Under the pieces are notes generated by a model, which made no database searches, was not told where the DNA came from, and saw nothing but the letters and a program-made list of their open reading frames with translations. From positions 124,001 through 188,000 of the forward strand of contig CBDCAW010000004.1 of assembly GCA_965214025.1 (NCBI GenBank): a stretch of DNA of 64,000 bases, written 5' to 3'. Shown one piece after another: positions 1-9,753 of the stretch. Both the position numbers and the translations under genes were made by a program. This DNA comes from Granulosicoccus sp965214025 (GTDB lineage: Bacteria; Pseudomonadota; Gammaproteobacteria; Granulosicoccales; Granulosicoccaceae). The stretch's first letter is position 1. Each line of letters begins with the position of its first letter.

Positions 1-1
1 G

Positions 2-619
2 CGGACCGGCGACTACCTGTTCTGGAGTGACACCGGCAGCAGCCTGCGACGCCTGGGCATCGGCGTGAGCATCGCTGCCTGCCTGGGTTTGCTGATCGGT
101 CTGCTCGTCGGTGCCCTGCCGTCAGTCTCGGCACTGTTCACACCGCTGCTGACCATCGCCTCCCTGGTTCCTACGCTTGCCTTGTTGCCGATCCTTTTCA
201 TCGTCTTCGGGCTCGGTGAGTTCTCGAAGGTCGCATTGATCGTGCTCGGCACCACGCCGTTCATAGCGCGCGATATTCAGAAGCGCGCCGAAGAACTGCC
301 GCGTGAGCAGATCGTGAAAGCTCAGACGCTCGGCGCGAACAGCGCGCAGATCCTGCTCAGCGTGTACCTGCCGCAACTGCTGCCGAAGCTGTTCACCGCG
401 GTACGGCTGTCGCTCGGCGCCGCCTGGCTATTCCTGATCGCCGCCGAAGCGATCGCGTCCACCGACGGGCTCGGCTACCGGATCTTCCTGGTGCGGCGGT
501 ATCTGTCGATGGACGTGATCCTGCCGTATGTCGCGTGGATCACCTTTCTAGCGTTCCTGATGGACATGAGCCTGCGCACATTGAGCATGCGGTTGTTTCC
601 CTGGGAAGCCCGGCGCTGA
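2..619 (+). CDS. ABC transporter permease, nitrate/taurine type (5' end outside window)
   Basis: Inner-membrane subunit of a TauC/SsuC/NrtB-like importer. The reading frame is open from the first bases of the window, so the true start lies upstream; the internal GTG at 65 is not the start. Hydrophobic helices are obvious, and the conserved cytoplasmic EAA loop is visible as EQIVKAQTLGANSAQILLSV at about residues 101-120 of the visible part. The gene is followed after about 30 bases by its ATPase and then by guanidine carboxylase and carboxyguanidine-deiminase-type genes, so the likely substrate is guanidine or a related urea-like compound. The family call is firm; the substrate is inferred from the neighbourhood. 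The cognate binding protein is presumably upstream of the window. Confidence 0.88.
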   Translation, partial: RTGDYLFWSDTGSSLRRLGIGVSIAACLGLLIGLLVGALPSVSALFTPLLTIASLVPTLALLPILFIVFGLGEFSKVALIVLGTTPFIARDIQKRAEELPREQIVKAQTLGANSAQILLSVYLPQLLPKLFTAVRLSLGAAWLFLIAAEAIASTDGLGYRIFLVRRYLSMDVILPYVAWITFLAFLMDMSLRTLSMRLFPWEARR

Positions 620-650
620 TGACTCACACGCTCGAATACTTCGGAACCGC

Positions 651-1436
651 ATGATCGAGATCCGCGATGTCTGTAAGCAGTTCGGTGATCATGTGGTGCT
701 GCAGCATCTGACCGTATCGGTGGCCGACGGTGACTTCATCTCCATAGTGGGATCGTCGGGCTGCGGCAAGAGCACGTTCCTGAACCTCTTGCTCGGCACC
801 TCTGCAGTCAGCAAAGGCGCTATCACGCTCGATGGCCGGCCGATCGCCACCGAACCGGGCCCTGACCGCGGCATCGTGTTCCAGCAGTACTCGGTATTCC
901 CGCACATGACGGTGCTCGGCAACGTGATGGCGGCGGTCGGTTTCGGCCGGCGCGGGTTGACGGCCTGGCTTAGGGGAGAGGCGAAGGCCGCTGCGCGCCG
1001 GAAAGTGGACGAACTGTTGTCGCAGGTCGGTCTGAGCGATTCACGTCAGCGCTACCCACACGAGTTGTCCGGTGGCATGCAACAGCGCCTGGCCATCGCC
1101 CAGGCACTGGTCACCCGGCCGCGCATCCTGCTGCTCGACGAACCGTTCGGCGCGCTCGACCCGGGCATTCGCAAGGACATGCAAGCCTTGCTGCGCGACC
1201 TGTGGCAACAGTACGGCCTTACCGTGTTCATGGTCACCCACGATCTGCGCGAGGGCTTCGAGTTGGCCACCAGGGTCTGGGTATTCGACAAGCCCCACCG
1301 GGAAACACAGGCCACGAGCGAACAAGGCGCGACGATCACCTACGACCTGCCGGCCACCCGCGGACAGCACGGCCTGCGCCGCAGGTTCCCGACGACCAGC
1401 TGCGGTGGAAAGTCCAGCAGGGCCACGAGCCGATGA
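651..1436 (+). CDS. ABC transporter ATP-binding protein of the guanidine/urea uptake system
   Basis: ATPase partner of the preceding permease. Walker A GSSGCGKST lies at residues 34-42, the signature LSGGMQQR near 145 and Walker B LLLDEPFG near 163, followed by the H-loop VTHD. It belongs to the SsuB/TauB/NrtD group, and this gene order before DUF1989 proteins and a urea-carboxylase-type enzyme is the one usually labelled urea carboxylase-related ABC transporter. The last 15-20 residues are arginine- and serine-rich and unlike the family; an overlapping frame around 1380-1450 reads more naturally, so a small frameshift near the 3' end is possible. The core domain is complete. Confidence 0.92.
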   Translation: MIEIRDVCKQFGDHVVLQHLTVSVADGDFISIVGSSGCGKSTFLNLLLGTSAVSKGAITLDGRPIATEPGPDRGIVFQQYSVFPHMTVLGNVMAAVGFGRRGLTAWLRGEAKAAARRKVDELLSQVGLSDSRQRYPHELSGGMQQRLAIAQALVTRPRILLLDEPFGALDPGIRKDMQALLRDLWQQYGLTVFMVTHDLREGFELATRVWVFDKPHRETQATSEQGATITYDLPATRGQHGLRRRFPTTSCGGKSSRATSR

Positions 1437-1457
1437 TCGGCACGGAATAATACAAGC

Positions 1458-2186
1458 ATGGGTAATCCGTTCAAGACTATCGACTACCGCACCGAACTGC
1501 CGGCTGGCAGCCACTGGTCGCTGCGGCTGCGGCGCGGTACGATGCTGCGCCTCGACGACATCGACGGCACCGCCAACGTGGGCATGTTGCTGTACAACCC
1601 CGAGAATCTGCTGGAGCGCTACAACGCTCCCGATACCCTGAAGTGCCAGCACACCTTTCGCCTGGGCCAGGGGCACTGCCTGTATTCCGACATGGGCCGT
1701 ATCTTCGCCTCCATCGTCGAAGACAGCTTTGGCTGGCACGATACCATCTGCGGCAACAGCCATGCCTCACACGTTGCCCGCTGGGGCACCAGGGATTACC
1801 AGTCCGACCGCAACGACTGGTTGCAGAACGGTCACGACGCGATGCTCGTGGAGCTGGCGAAGTACGGCCTCTCGCTGCCTGACCTGGCCTCGAACGTCAA
1901 CTGGTTCAGCAAGGTCACCGCCGATGAACACGGCCGGCTCCAGCTCGAGGATTCCGCTGGCCAGGCGGGATCACAGGTCGTGCTGCGCATCGAGATGTCC
2001 ACTCTCGTAATTCTGCACACCTGCCCGCATCCGATGTGCACGGATGACTCCTATCCCACAGGTTCTGTACGGATCGAACTGGGTACGGCACCTGAGATCA
2101 CTGGCGACGATCTCTGCCTGAACCACTGCGACGAGAACCGCCGCGGCTTTCTCAACAACCGGCTTTACCATCTGGGCACGGCTTGA
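1458..2186 (+). CDS. DUF1989 protein, urea amidolyase-associated type; likely carboxyguanidine deiminase subunit
   Basis: 242-residue member of the family formerly called urea carboxylase-associated aminomethyltransferase. Work on guanidine metabolism showed that paired proteins of this family form the zinc-dependent carboxyguanidine deiminase CgdAB, which releases ammonia from carboxyguanidine to give allophanate. Visible family features are the cysteine/histidine-rich stretches ILHTCPHPMCTD (about 190-201) and LCLNHCDENRRGF near the C terminus, plausible metal ligands. It starts 21 bases after the ATPase stop and is paired with a second DUF1989 gene at 2342. The function is transferred from characterised homologues; I cannot say which of CgdA or CgdB this is. 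Confidence 0.85.
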   Translation: MGNPFKTIDYRTELPAGSHWSLRLRRGTMLRLDDIDGTANVGMLLYNPENLLERYNAPDTLKCQHTFRLGQGHCLYSDMGRIFASIVEDSFGWHDTICGNSHASHVARWGTRDYQSDRNDWLQNGHDAMLVELAKYGLSLPDLASNVNWFSKVTADEHGRLQLEDSAGQAGSQVVLRIEMSTLVILHTCPHPMCTDDSYPTGSVRIELGTAPEITGDDLCLNHCDENRRGFLNNRLYHLGTA

Positions 2187-2230
2187 ATACCAGGTAGCCA
2201 ACGGGCACCGGATAATTTCGCAGCGCAACG

Positions 2231-2304
2231 AACACGACTAAGAACACGACTAAGAACACGACTAAGAACACGAGCAAGAACACGAGCACGAGCACGAGCA
2301 CGAC
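2231..2304 (+). repeat. 12-bp tandem repeat between the two DUF1989 genes
   Basis: Three perfect copies of AACACGACTAAG (2231-2266), a fourth with two changes (2267-2278), then a run of the hexamer CACGAG to about 2304. It fills much of the 155-base spacer between the paired deiminase genes, just upstream of the second gene. No coding role is apparent. Confidence 0.9.
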
Positions 2305-2341
2305 TACATCCTATCCTGCAGACACCGCCGTCGAATACACC

Positions 2342-2986
2342 ATGCCTCTGACCACCAGCAACCGCATTGCCGATGAAGCTCCGATCAGCGCCGGGGTAGC
2401 GGCCGGAGACTATTTCATCCATCGTATACCGGCCGGCCATGTGCTGCGCATCCATGATCGCGAGGGCAACCAGGCGGCAGACACCCTGTTCTATGTCGCC
2501 GACGATACGGCGGAACGCTACAGTGCATCGGACACCGTGCGTGAGAACGCACAGCTCTATCTGACCACCGGAGCAAGGCTGTATTCCACGGCCAATCGCG
2601 TGATGCTCGAGATCATCGCCGACACCTGCGGCAGGCACGACACGATCGGCGGTGCCTGTTCCACCGAAAGCAACACCGTGCGCTACGATCTGGAGAAGCG
2701 GCACATGCATGCCTGCCGCGACAGCTGGATGCTGGCGCTGAGCGAACACCCGGAGTTCGGTATCGACAAGCGCGACATCGGGCATAACATCAACTTCTTC
2801 ATGAACGTGCCGGTCACGCCGGCCGGCGGCCTGACTTTCGAGGACGGCATCTCGGCACCGGGCAAGTACGTCGAGCTGCGTGCCGAGATAGACGTAGTGG
2901 TGCTGATCTCCAATTGCCCGCAACTGAACAACCCGTGCAACGGCTACAACCCGACGCCGGTCGATGTGTACATCTGGAATCACTGA
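2342..2986 (+). CDS. DUF1989 protein, second carboxyguanidine deiminase-type subunit
   Basis: 214-residue partner of the preceding gene, with the same cupin-like fold family: an N-terminal GDYFIHRIPAGHVLRIHD segment, a central DTCGRHDTIGGAC motif and a C-terminal VVVLISNCPQLNNPCNGYNP motif with candidate metal-binding residues. Paired large and small DUF1989 proteins form the CgdAB carboxyguanidine deiminase in characterised systems. Its TGA stop shares the A of the following carboxylase ATG (TGATG at 2984-2988), indicating translational coupling. The start ATG at 2342 follows a repeat-rich spacer with no strong Shine-Dalgarno sequence. Confidence 0.86.
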   Translation: MPLTTSNRIADEAPISAGVAAGDYFIHRIPAGHVLRIHDREGNQAADTLFYVADDTAERYSASDTVRENAQLYLTTGARLYSTANRVMLEIIADTCGRHDTIGGACSTESNTVRYDLEKRHMHACRDSWMLALSEHPEFGIDKRDIGHNINFFMNVPVTPAGGLTFEDGISAPGKYVELRAEIDVVVLISNCPQLNNPCNGYNPTPVDVYIWNH

Positions 2987-5900
2987 TGTTCAGCAAGGTA
3001 CTGATCGCGAATCGCGGTGCAATCGCCCATCGAATCATCCGTACACTGAACGCACGCGGCATTCTGGCTGTGGCCGTCTACGCGGACAGCGATGCCGACA
3101 GCCTGCACGTGCGCGATGCGGATGAGGCCCATGCGCTCGGCGCCGGTGGCGCGGCCGACACGTACCTGAACATCAGGGCGCTGATCGACATCGCCACCCG
3201 TGCCAATGTCGACGCGATTCACCCGGGCTACGGATTCCTGAGCGAAAATCCATCTTTCGTGGAGTGCTGCGAAGCGGCCGGTATCGTTTTCATCGGTCCC
3301 ACTGCCCATCACCTGCACAGTTTCGCACTGAAGCATCGAGCTCGGGAGTTGGCGCGCGACAACGATATCCCGTTGCTGCCGGGATCAGACCTGTTGGACA
3401 GTGCGGAGTCCGCCGTGCGCCAGGCCGAGGCGATCGGCTTTCCGGTCATGGTGAAGAGCTCGGCCGGCGGCGGCGGTATCGGCATGCAGGCATGCCACGA
3501 TGAAGCGGCCCTGCGTGAAGCCTATGCGTCGGTGAAGCGGCTTGGCAGCAGCCATTTCGCCAATGATGCCCTGTTGATCGAGAAATACATCGAACGGGCC
3601 CGCCACATCGAGGTCCAGGTGTTCGGTGACGGCCACGGCACCGTGGTCGCGCTCGGCGAACGCGACTGTTCGGCACAACGGCGTCATCAGAAGGTGCTGG
3701 AGGAATGCCCGGCGCCCGGGTTGTCGGCAGCTCTCAGGCAGACCATGCAGGACACCGCCGTACGCCTGCTCGCTGCCGTCGATTACCGCAACGCCGGCAC
3801 TGTCGAATTCATTGTCGATGCGGCTGGCGAGAACTTCCATTTCCTCGAAGTGAACACGCGCCTGCAGGTGGAGCACGGGGTGACCGAGGCGGTGTTCGGT
3901 GTCGATCTGGTCGACTGGATGCTGCAGGTGGCATCCGACGATCCGTTCGACCTGAGAGCCGCGGCAGCGCTACTTGAGCCCGCTGGGCACGCCGTGCAGG
4001 TGCGTCTGTATGCCGAAGATCCGTACCGGCAGTTCCAGCCCAGTGCCGGGCGTCTGACCGACGTGCATTTTCCTGTCGACGCAGCGGTGCGCATCGATAC
4101 CTGGGTGGAAACCGGTTGCGAGATATCGGCGTATTTCGATCCGATGATCGCCAAGGTCATTGCACATGCCAGCGATCGCGAAAGTGCACTCGAACGTCTG
4201 CAGGCAACGCTATCGAGCACACGACTGTACGGTTGCGAGACCAATCTGAGCTACCTGCATGCGCTGCTGCAGACGCCGGTCGTTCGGCAGGGTCTCGTCA
4301 CCACCCGCTTCCTGGAAAGCTTCCATCCGACGCCGCAGCGCATGGATGTGCTGCGCGGCGGAACTCATACCACGGTGCAGGACGGTATCGGCCGCCAAGG
4401 CTACTGGGCCTTCGGCGTGCCACCTTCAGGGCCGTTCGATGCGCTTTCGTTCGCCCTGGGCAATCGGCTGGTCGGTAATCTGCCGACGGCGGCGGGTCTG
4501 GAATTCATGCTGGAAGGGCCAGAGCTGCGCTTTTCAGTCGACACCGTCATCGTGGTTGCCGGCGCCGATCTCACAGCCACGATCGATGGTGAACCGATCA
4601 CATCGTGGACCCGCCTGTGTGTTGCAGCAGGGGCGACCTTGTCGCTCGGCCGGATCGGCGGTACCGGGCATGCGCGGCTACCTGTGCATTCAGGGCGGTA
4701 TCGCCTGCCCGGCCTATCTGGGGTTCACGCAGCACCTTCACGCTCGGCCAGTTCGGCGGACATGACGGTCGTGCACTAACGCAGCGGCGACGTACTGCCA
4801 CTGACGCCGCACAGCTTGGCCGAACAGGAGCGTGCCGAGGACTTACCGGCCGTGTTGCCACCGATGCTGCAGCCCGCGATAGTTCACCGCTGGACACTGC
4901 ACGTGACGTACGGACCTCACGGCGCACCCGACTTCTTCACCGCTGCCGATATCGACACCCTGTTCGCCACCGACTGGGAAGTGCACTACCAGTCGAGCCG
5001 CACCGGTGTACGACTGATCGGGCCGAAGCCTGCGTGGGCACGTACCGACGGCGGCGAGGCCGGCAATGCCCACCCCATCGAACATTCACGACAACGCCTA
5101 TGCCTTCGGCACTGTGGATTTCACCGGCGACATGCCGGTGATCCTCGGCCCGGACGGGCCCTCGCTCGGCGGCTTCGTGTGCCCGGCCACCGTCATCGCA
5201 GCCGACCTGTGGAAGCTCGGTCAGCTACGCGCCGGGGACACGCTGCGTTTCCGGTGCGTCGAACAGGCCACGGCGGTGGAGATGCGCCGGCGGCAGAAGC
5301 AGGCGGTCGAGGAAGGTGCGCTCGATGGCGCGTTGCCGAAGGTTGGCAGCCGATGCCCACGAAGACAACCGGAGTGGGCAGTGTCAGTGGTGGCAATGTC
5401 AAAGATGTCAGCGATGTCAGCGATGTCAGCGATGTCAGCGATGTCAGCGATCATGACAGCTTGGAGGCTACCTCTTCAGGGTCGACGTCGGGGAAGTCTG
5501 CTGATTCGAGGAAGTCTCATCCGCGTACCGCCATCCTTGCGGCTCTGACACGCGATTCCGTCGGCGAGGATGTAGTCTATCGAGCGGCCGGTGACGACTT
5601 TCTACTGATCGAATACGGTGCGCAGACACTCGAAATTGCCCTGCGCTTCCGTGTTCACGCTCTGATGGGCTGGCTCGACGACAACCCGTTGACCGGTACG
5701 CTCGACATCACCCCGGGCATTCGCTCCCTGCAGGTTCGATACGACAGTCTGGCGTTGACACAGGCTGAACTACTCGCGCACCTGCAGTCCGGTGAAACCC
5801 ATCTGCACGCCACCCTGGCAGATCTGAGCGTGCCCTCACGCATCGTGCACCTGCCCCTGTCATGGGACGACCCGGTGTGCCGCCAGGCGATCGACAAGTA

Positions 5901-6774
5901 CGTGCAGACGGTACGCCCCGGCGCACCCTGGTGCCCCAGCAACCTCGATTTCATCAGGCGCATCAACGGGCTGGAGAGCATAGACGCCGTTCGCGACATC
6001 GTGTTCGATGCCGCGTACCTGGTGCTCGGGCTCGGCGATGTCTATCTGGGCGCACCGGTCGCCACTCCGATCGATCCGCGCCAGCGTCTGGTGACGACGA
6101 AATACAACCCTGCACGTACGTGGACAGCCGAGAATTCGGTGGGCATCGGCGGCGCCTATCTCTGTGTGTATGGCATGGAAGGCCCGGGCGGTTATCAGTT
6201 CGTGGGCCGCACCGTGCAGATGTGGAACCGCTACCGCCGAACGCCGGATTTCCAGAACCCCTGGCTGCTGCGCTGCTTCGATCAAATCCGCTTTCATCCG
6301 GTTTCCGGCGAAGAGCTGGAACGCCTGCGCCGTGATTTTCCGACCGGCCGGCATGCCTTGCAGATCGAACACACCACCTTCAACCTGAGCGACCACAAAG
6401 CCTGGTTGGACGCACATCGTGACAGCATCGATCAGTTCACTGCACGACGTAACGCCGCCTTCGAGGCGGAGCTGGCGCGCTGGCATTTGGATGGGCAATT
6501 CAGCTTCGAGGCGGCCGAGCGTGACACAGTACCGGATGCGCGGGAATGGCCCGACGGTAGTAACGTGATCGAAAGCCCGGTAGCCGGTAGCGTCTGGCAG
6601 GCTCGCATTTCAGTCGATGACGTTGTCGACGCCGACGATGTCGTGATCGTACTCGAATCCATGAAGATGGAGCTCGAGGTACGCGCCACCGCGGCAGGCA
6701 CGGTGAGCCATGTGCTGCACCGGCCTGGCGAGCGGGTGGAAGCCGGCCAGGCGCTCATCGTACTGGCTCCCTGA
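2986..6774 (+). pseudogene. Biotin-dependent guanidine/urea carboxylase, five apparent frameshifts
   Basis: Full-length enzyme (about 1,260 residues if repaired) that would carboxylate guanidine or urea using ATP and bicarbonate. Domain order: biotin carboxylase (about 1-450; MFSKVLIANRG start, SSAGGGGIGM ATP loop, HIEVQVFGDG), AHS2/KipA-like domain, a repeat-bearing linker, AHS1/KipI-like domain (about 5520-6300) and biotinyl domain with ESMKMELEV, biotin lysine codon at 6664-6666. The frame changes at about 4669, 4724, 4785, 5065 and between 5330 and 5400. The first three look like single-base insertions that together restore frame; conserved protein continues across every break. Location between cgd-type genes and allophanate hydrolase favours guanidine as substrate. 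Decay versus sequencing error is unresolved. Confidence 0.88.
5404..5448 (+). repeat. 9-bp tandem repeat in carboxylase interdomain linker
   Basis: Five perfect copies of GATGTCAGC with degenerate copies on both sides, encoding Asp-Val-Ser repeats between the AHS2 and AHS1 domains. The unit is a multiple of three, so copy-number change would lengthen the linker without breaking the frame. Confidence 0.93.
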
Positions 6775-6841
6775 CTGTCTGCCCGGTGGGCTGATGCACG
6801 ACCTGCCGTGTGCAGCAACACCGACCAAAAGGACAACCGAC

Positions 6842-8647
6842 ATGCTTGATCTCACCCTGGCTAACCTGCGCAAGGCCTACGCTGATGGCACGGCAACCCC
6901 TCGCGGGATCTGCCAGAGGATTCGCGAGCAGGCTCGGGCAAGCCACGAACACTGCATCTGGATCACGCTATTCGACGAGACACAGCAAGAAGTGTGGTTG
7001 AGCGCACTCGAGGGTACTGCCTGCAATTCATTGCCGCTCTGGGGAATACCCTTCGCGATCAAGGACAACATCGACATGGCCGGCATCCCGACCACCGCCG
7101 CCTGCGAAGCCTTCACCTACACGCCCGATACCGATGCCACCCTCATCCGTCGTCTGCTGGATGCAGGTGCGATACCTGTCGGCAAGGCCAACTTGGACCA
7201 GTTCGCCACCGGACTCAATGGCACACGCTCACCGTGGGGTGCCTGCCGCAATGCCTTCGATCCTGCCTATGTCAGTGGCGGTTCGAGTGCCGGGTCTGCA
7301 GTATCGGTGGCATTGGGTCAGGCAAGCTTCAGCCTGGGCACCGACACCGCCGGCTCAGGCCGGGTGCCGGCCGGTTTCAACAACCTGATCGGCCTGAAGC
7401 CGAGCCGCGGTCTCCTGCCGACCACCGGTGTGCTGCCGGCGTGCCGTTCACTCGACTGCGTCAGCGTACTTGCCCTGAACACCGATGACGCGGATGCGGT
7501 GCTGGCGGTGGCCGAGGGTCATGACCCCACTGACGGGTACAGCCGGATGAATCCGCCCGACAACCGTGCATCGCGGTACGGACGGCGTCGAGGCCCGCTG
7601 CAGGTCGGTGTACTGCAGGAGAGCGATCTGCAGTTCTTCGGCGATGATGCCTACGCCACGGCCTACCGAGAAACGCTGTCTGAACTCGCCGATGACGGCA
7701 TGAGCTTCATCGAGATCGACTACACCGCGTTCAACGAGGTGGCACTGCAGCTGTACGAAGGGCCATGGGTCAGCGAACGCTACCTGGCCACGCAACCGCT
7801 GATCGACGAAAACCCCGAGGCTCTGTTCCCGGTGGTACGAGCGATCATCGAGCCGGGCGGCACGCCATTGGCCACCTCCCTGTTCCGCGCCGAATACCGC
7901 CTTCACGAACTGCGACAGCGATGCCTGGCACAGTTGCAGGGCCTGGACTGCCTGCTGACGCCGACGGCCGGCCGGCACTTCACCATCGAGGAGATGCTCG
8001 AAGAGCCCATCCTGCGCAACAGCCAGCTCGGCTACTACACCAACTTCGTCAACCTGCTTGACCTGGCGGCGGTCTCGGTACCCTCCAGGCTGACTCCGAG
8101 TGGCCGACCGTTCGGCATCACCCTGGTAGGCCCGACCTTCTCCGATCGGCACCTGCTGTCGATCGCCAACCGCATACAACACGTCTTGCCGACACCGATC
8201 GGGGCTACCGGCCTGACTCAACCTCCCTTGTCTACCGTGCCGGTCGGTAACGAAGCATGGCTGGAGATCGCTGTCTGCGGTGCGCATCTGAGCGGCTTGC
8301 CACTGAATGCTCAGTTGACCGAGCGCGGTGCCGAACTCGTCGCCAGCACGCACACCGCCCCCTGCTATCGTCTGCATGCCCTGCCCGGTGGCCCGCCACA
8401 TCGGCCTGCCCTCGCGTTCGACGCAAACCAAGGTGCGCCCATCGAGGTAGAGGTATGGCGCCTGCCCATCGGCAACGCCGCCGGCTTCATCCGGCAGATT
8501 CCGCGACCGTTGGGCATCGGCAGGCTGCTGTTGGCCGATGGCTCCGAGGTAGCAGGTTTCATCTGCGAAGCGGGCGGCCTCACCGGCGCTACCGACATTA
8601 CCGAACACGGCGGCTGGCGGCAGTATCTGGCTGCGGGTGCATTGTAA
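6842..8647 (+). CDS. atzF: Allophanate hydrolase
   Basis: 601-residue amidase-signature enzyme that splits allophanate into ammonia and carbon dioxide, the last step of the pathway encoded here. The catalytic lysine lies in WGIPFAIKDNID (about 73-84), and the Ser-cisSer pair in the stretch GGSSAGSAVSVALGQASF followed by GTDTAGSGR. A second C-terminal domain of about 130 residues, typical of AtzF, follows. The start at 6842 is preceded by AAAGGA. It sits 67 bases after the carboxylase stop. The sequence is intact, unlike its upstream partner. Confidence 0.93.
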   Translation: MLDLTLANLRKAYADGTATPRGICQRIREQARASHEHCIWITLFDETQQEVWLSALEGTACNSLPLWGIPFAIKDNIDMAGIPTTAACEAFTYTPDTDATLIRRLLDAGAIPVGKANLDQFATGLNGTRSPWGACRNAFDPAYVSGGSSAGSAVSVALGQASFSLGTDTAGSGRVPAGFNNLIGLKPSRGLLPTTGVLPACRSLDCVSVLALNTDDADAVLAVAEGHDPTDGYSRMNPPDNRASRYGRRRGPLQVGVLQESDLQFFGDDAYATAYRETLSELADDGMSFIEIDYTAFNEVALQLYEGPWVSERYLATQPLIDENPEALFPVVRAIIEPGGTPLATSLFRAEYRLHELRQRCLAQLQGLDCLLTPTAGRHFTIEEMLEEPILRNSQLGYYTNFVNLLDLAAVSVPSRLTPSGRPFGITLVGPTFSDRHLLSIANRIQHVLPTPIGATGLTQPPLSTVPVGNEAWLEIAVCGAHLSGLPLNAQLTERGAELVASTHTAPCYRLHALPGGPPHRPALAFDANQGAPIEVEVWRLPIGNAAGFIRQIPRPLGIGRLLLADGSEVAGFICEAGGLTGATDITEHGGWRQYLAAGAL

Positions 8648-8801
8648 CGCCCGCTAACCGGCTGACCCCTTGGCTCTTTCGCTGTCTGAGTGTTTTGGCG
8701 CTGCAGTGCATTGCTGTGGGCTGGAGCCCGATCCATTGCATTGACACGGCCACCCCCCATGCTTGAGGCTGAATCAGACCATCAGTCAGGAGTAACCGAA
8801 C

Positions 8802-9494
8802 GTGGCCCGAACACTCAAGATAGATTTCGTCTCGGACGTCTCCTGCCCGTGGTGTGCGGTGGGGCTCGGCAGCCTCGAGCAGGCGTTGGCGAACGTGCGT
8901 GACGAGATCACGGCAGACGTGCATTTCCAGCCCTTCGAGCTCAATCCGCAAATGGGGCCGGAAGGGCAGGATATCAGCGAGCATCTGACTCAGAAGTACG
9001 GGTCCTCACCCGAGCAACAGGCCGACATTCGCGACACGATCCGTCAGCGCGGAGCCGATGTGGGCTTCGAATTCAACCCGGCCGGGCGAGGACGCATCTG
9101 GAACACCTTCGATGCACACAGGCTGCTGTACCTGGCTGAACGGGAAGGCACACCGGCCACTCAACGCGACTTGAAACGCGCCCTGCTGGCAGCCTGCCAC
9201 ACGCGCTCCGAACGCATGGCCGATCACGCCGTGCTCCTCGCCTGCGCGATAAAAGCAGGGCTCGACGATGCACGGGCTCGCGAAGTGCTCGACGGCGAAG
9301 AGTTCGCGGCCGACGTTCGCGAGCGCGAAATGCATTACACCAGCCGCGGCATTCATTCGGTACCAGCCGTGGTCATCAACGATCAGCACCTGATCTCCGG
9401 CGCACAACCCGCCTCCGCGTTCGAGCAGGCCTTGCGGCAGATCGCTGCTGAACGGGATGGTACCGATCAGTCGCTCGAGTCTTCGATTGCCTGA
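8802..9494 (+). CDS. FrnE/DsbA-family thioredoxin-fold oxidoreductase
   Basis: 230-residue cytoplasmic-type DsbA homologue with no signal peptide. The redox motif CPWC is at residues 15-18 (VSCPWCAVG) and the cis-proline region reads SVPAVVINDQHLISGAQP near residue 195. The family includes FrnE and 2-hydroxychromene-2-carboxylate isomerase-like proteins, which act in disulfide chemistry. It uses a GTG start preceded by CAGGAG. About 150 bases separate it from the allophanate hydrolase, so it may have its own promoter. The substrate is unknown. Confidence 0.88.
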   Translation: MARTLKIDFVSDVSCPWCAVGLGSLEQALANVRDEITADVHFQPFELNPQMGPEGQDISEHLTQKYGSSPEQQADIRDTIRQRGADVGFEFNPAGRGRIWNTFDAHRLLYLAEREGTPATQRDLKRALLAACHTRSERMADHAVLLACAIKAGLDDARAREVLDGEEFAADVREREMHYTSRGIHSVPAVVINDQHLISGAQPASAFEQALRQIAAERDGTDQSLESSIA

Positions 9495-9513
9495 GCACCG
9501 AAAGATCGGGTAA

Positions 9514-9627
9514 CGGTATTTCGCGATCGGCCACGGACGAATCGTCTCCACGGATCGTCGCGACTTCGGCATCTACCGCTGGAAGAATCACGACCTCGTC
9601 GAGAATCTGTTGTTTCCGCGCGATTGA
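9514..9627 (+). pseudogene. C-terminal remnant of a VapC-like PIN toxin
   Basis: A 37-codon open stretch ending at a TGA reads RIVSTDRRDFGIYR and finishes LLFPRD. The TDRRDF-x-YR ending is characteristic of the last strand and helix of VapC PIN domains. There is no start codon or upstream PIN domain, so this is a fragment left by deletion. Identification rests on a short motif. Confidence 0.55.
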
Positions 9628-9753
9628 CCGAAAGGGTCACATCACGACTGGTCCAACACGCGCTTCCGCGCAACCTTTCGCTCTGCTTCTACCTCATGAA
9701 CGGCTACCTCGCCCCGGCATGATCGTGCTTCGCTTCACGTCTGTTTCGGGACA

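Noticed and set aside
2165..2983. 272-codon minus-strand ORF
   Set aside because: Entirely antisense to the second DUF1989 gene and the repeat spacer; no family features.
5395..5452. CRISPR-like array
   Set aside because: Units are contiguous without spacers; a simple coding tandem repeat. The same applies to 2231-2304 and 15121-15186.
7448..8608. 386-codon minus-strand ORF
   Set aside because: Antisense shadow of the allophanate hydrolase in GC-rich sequence.
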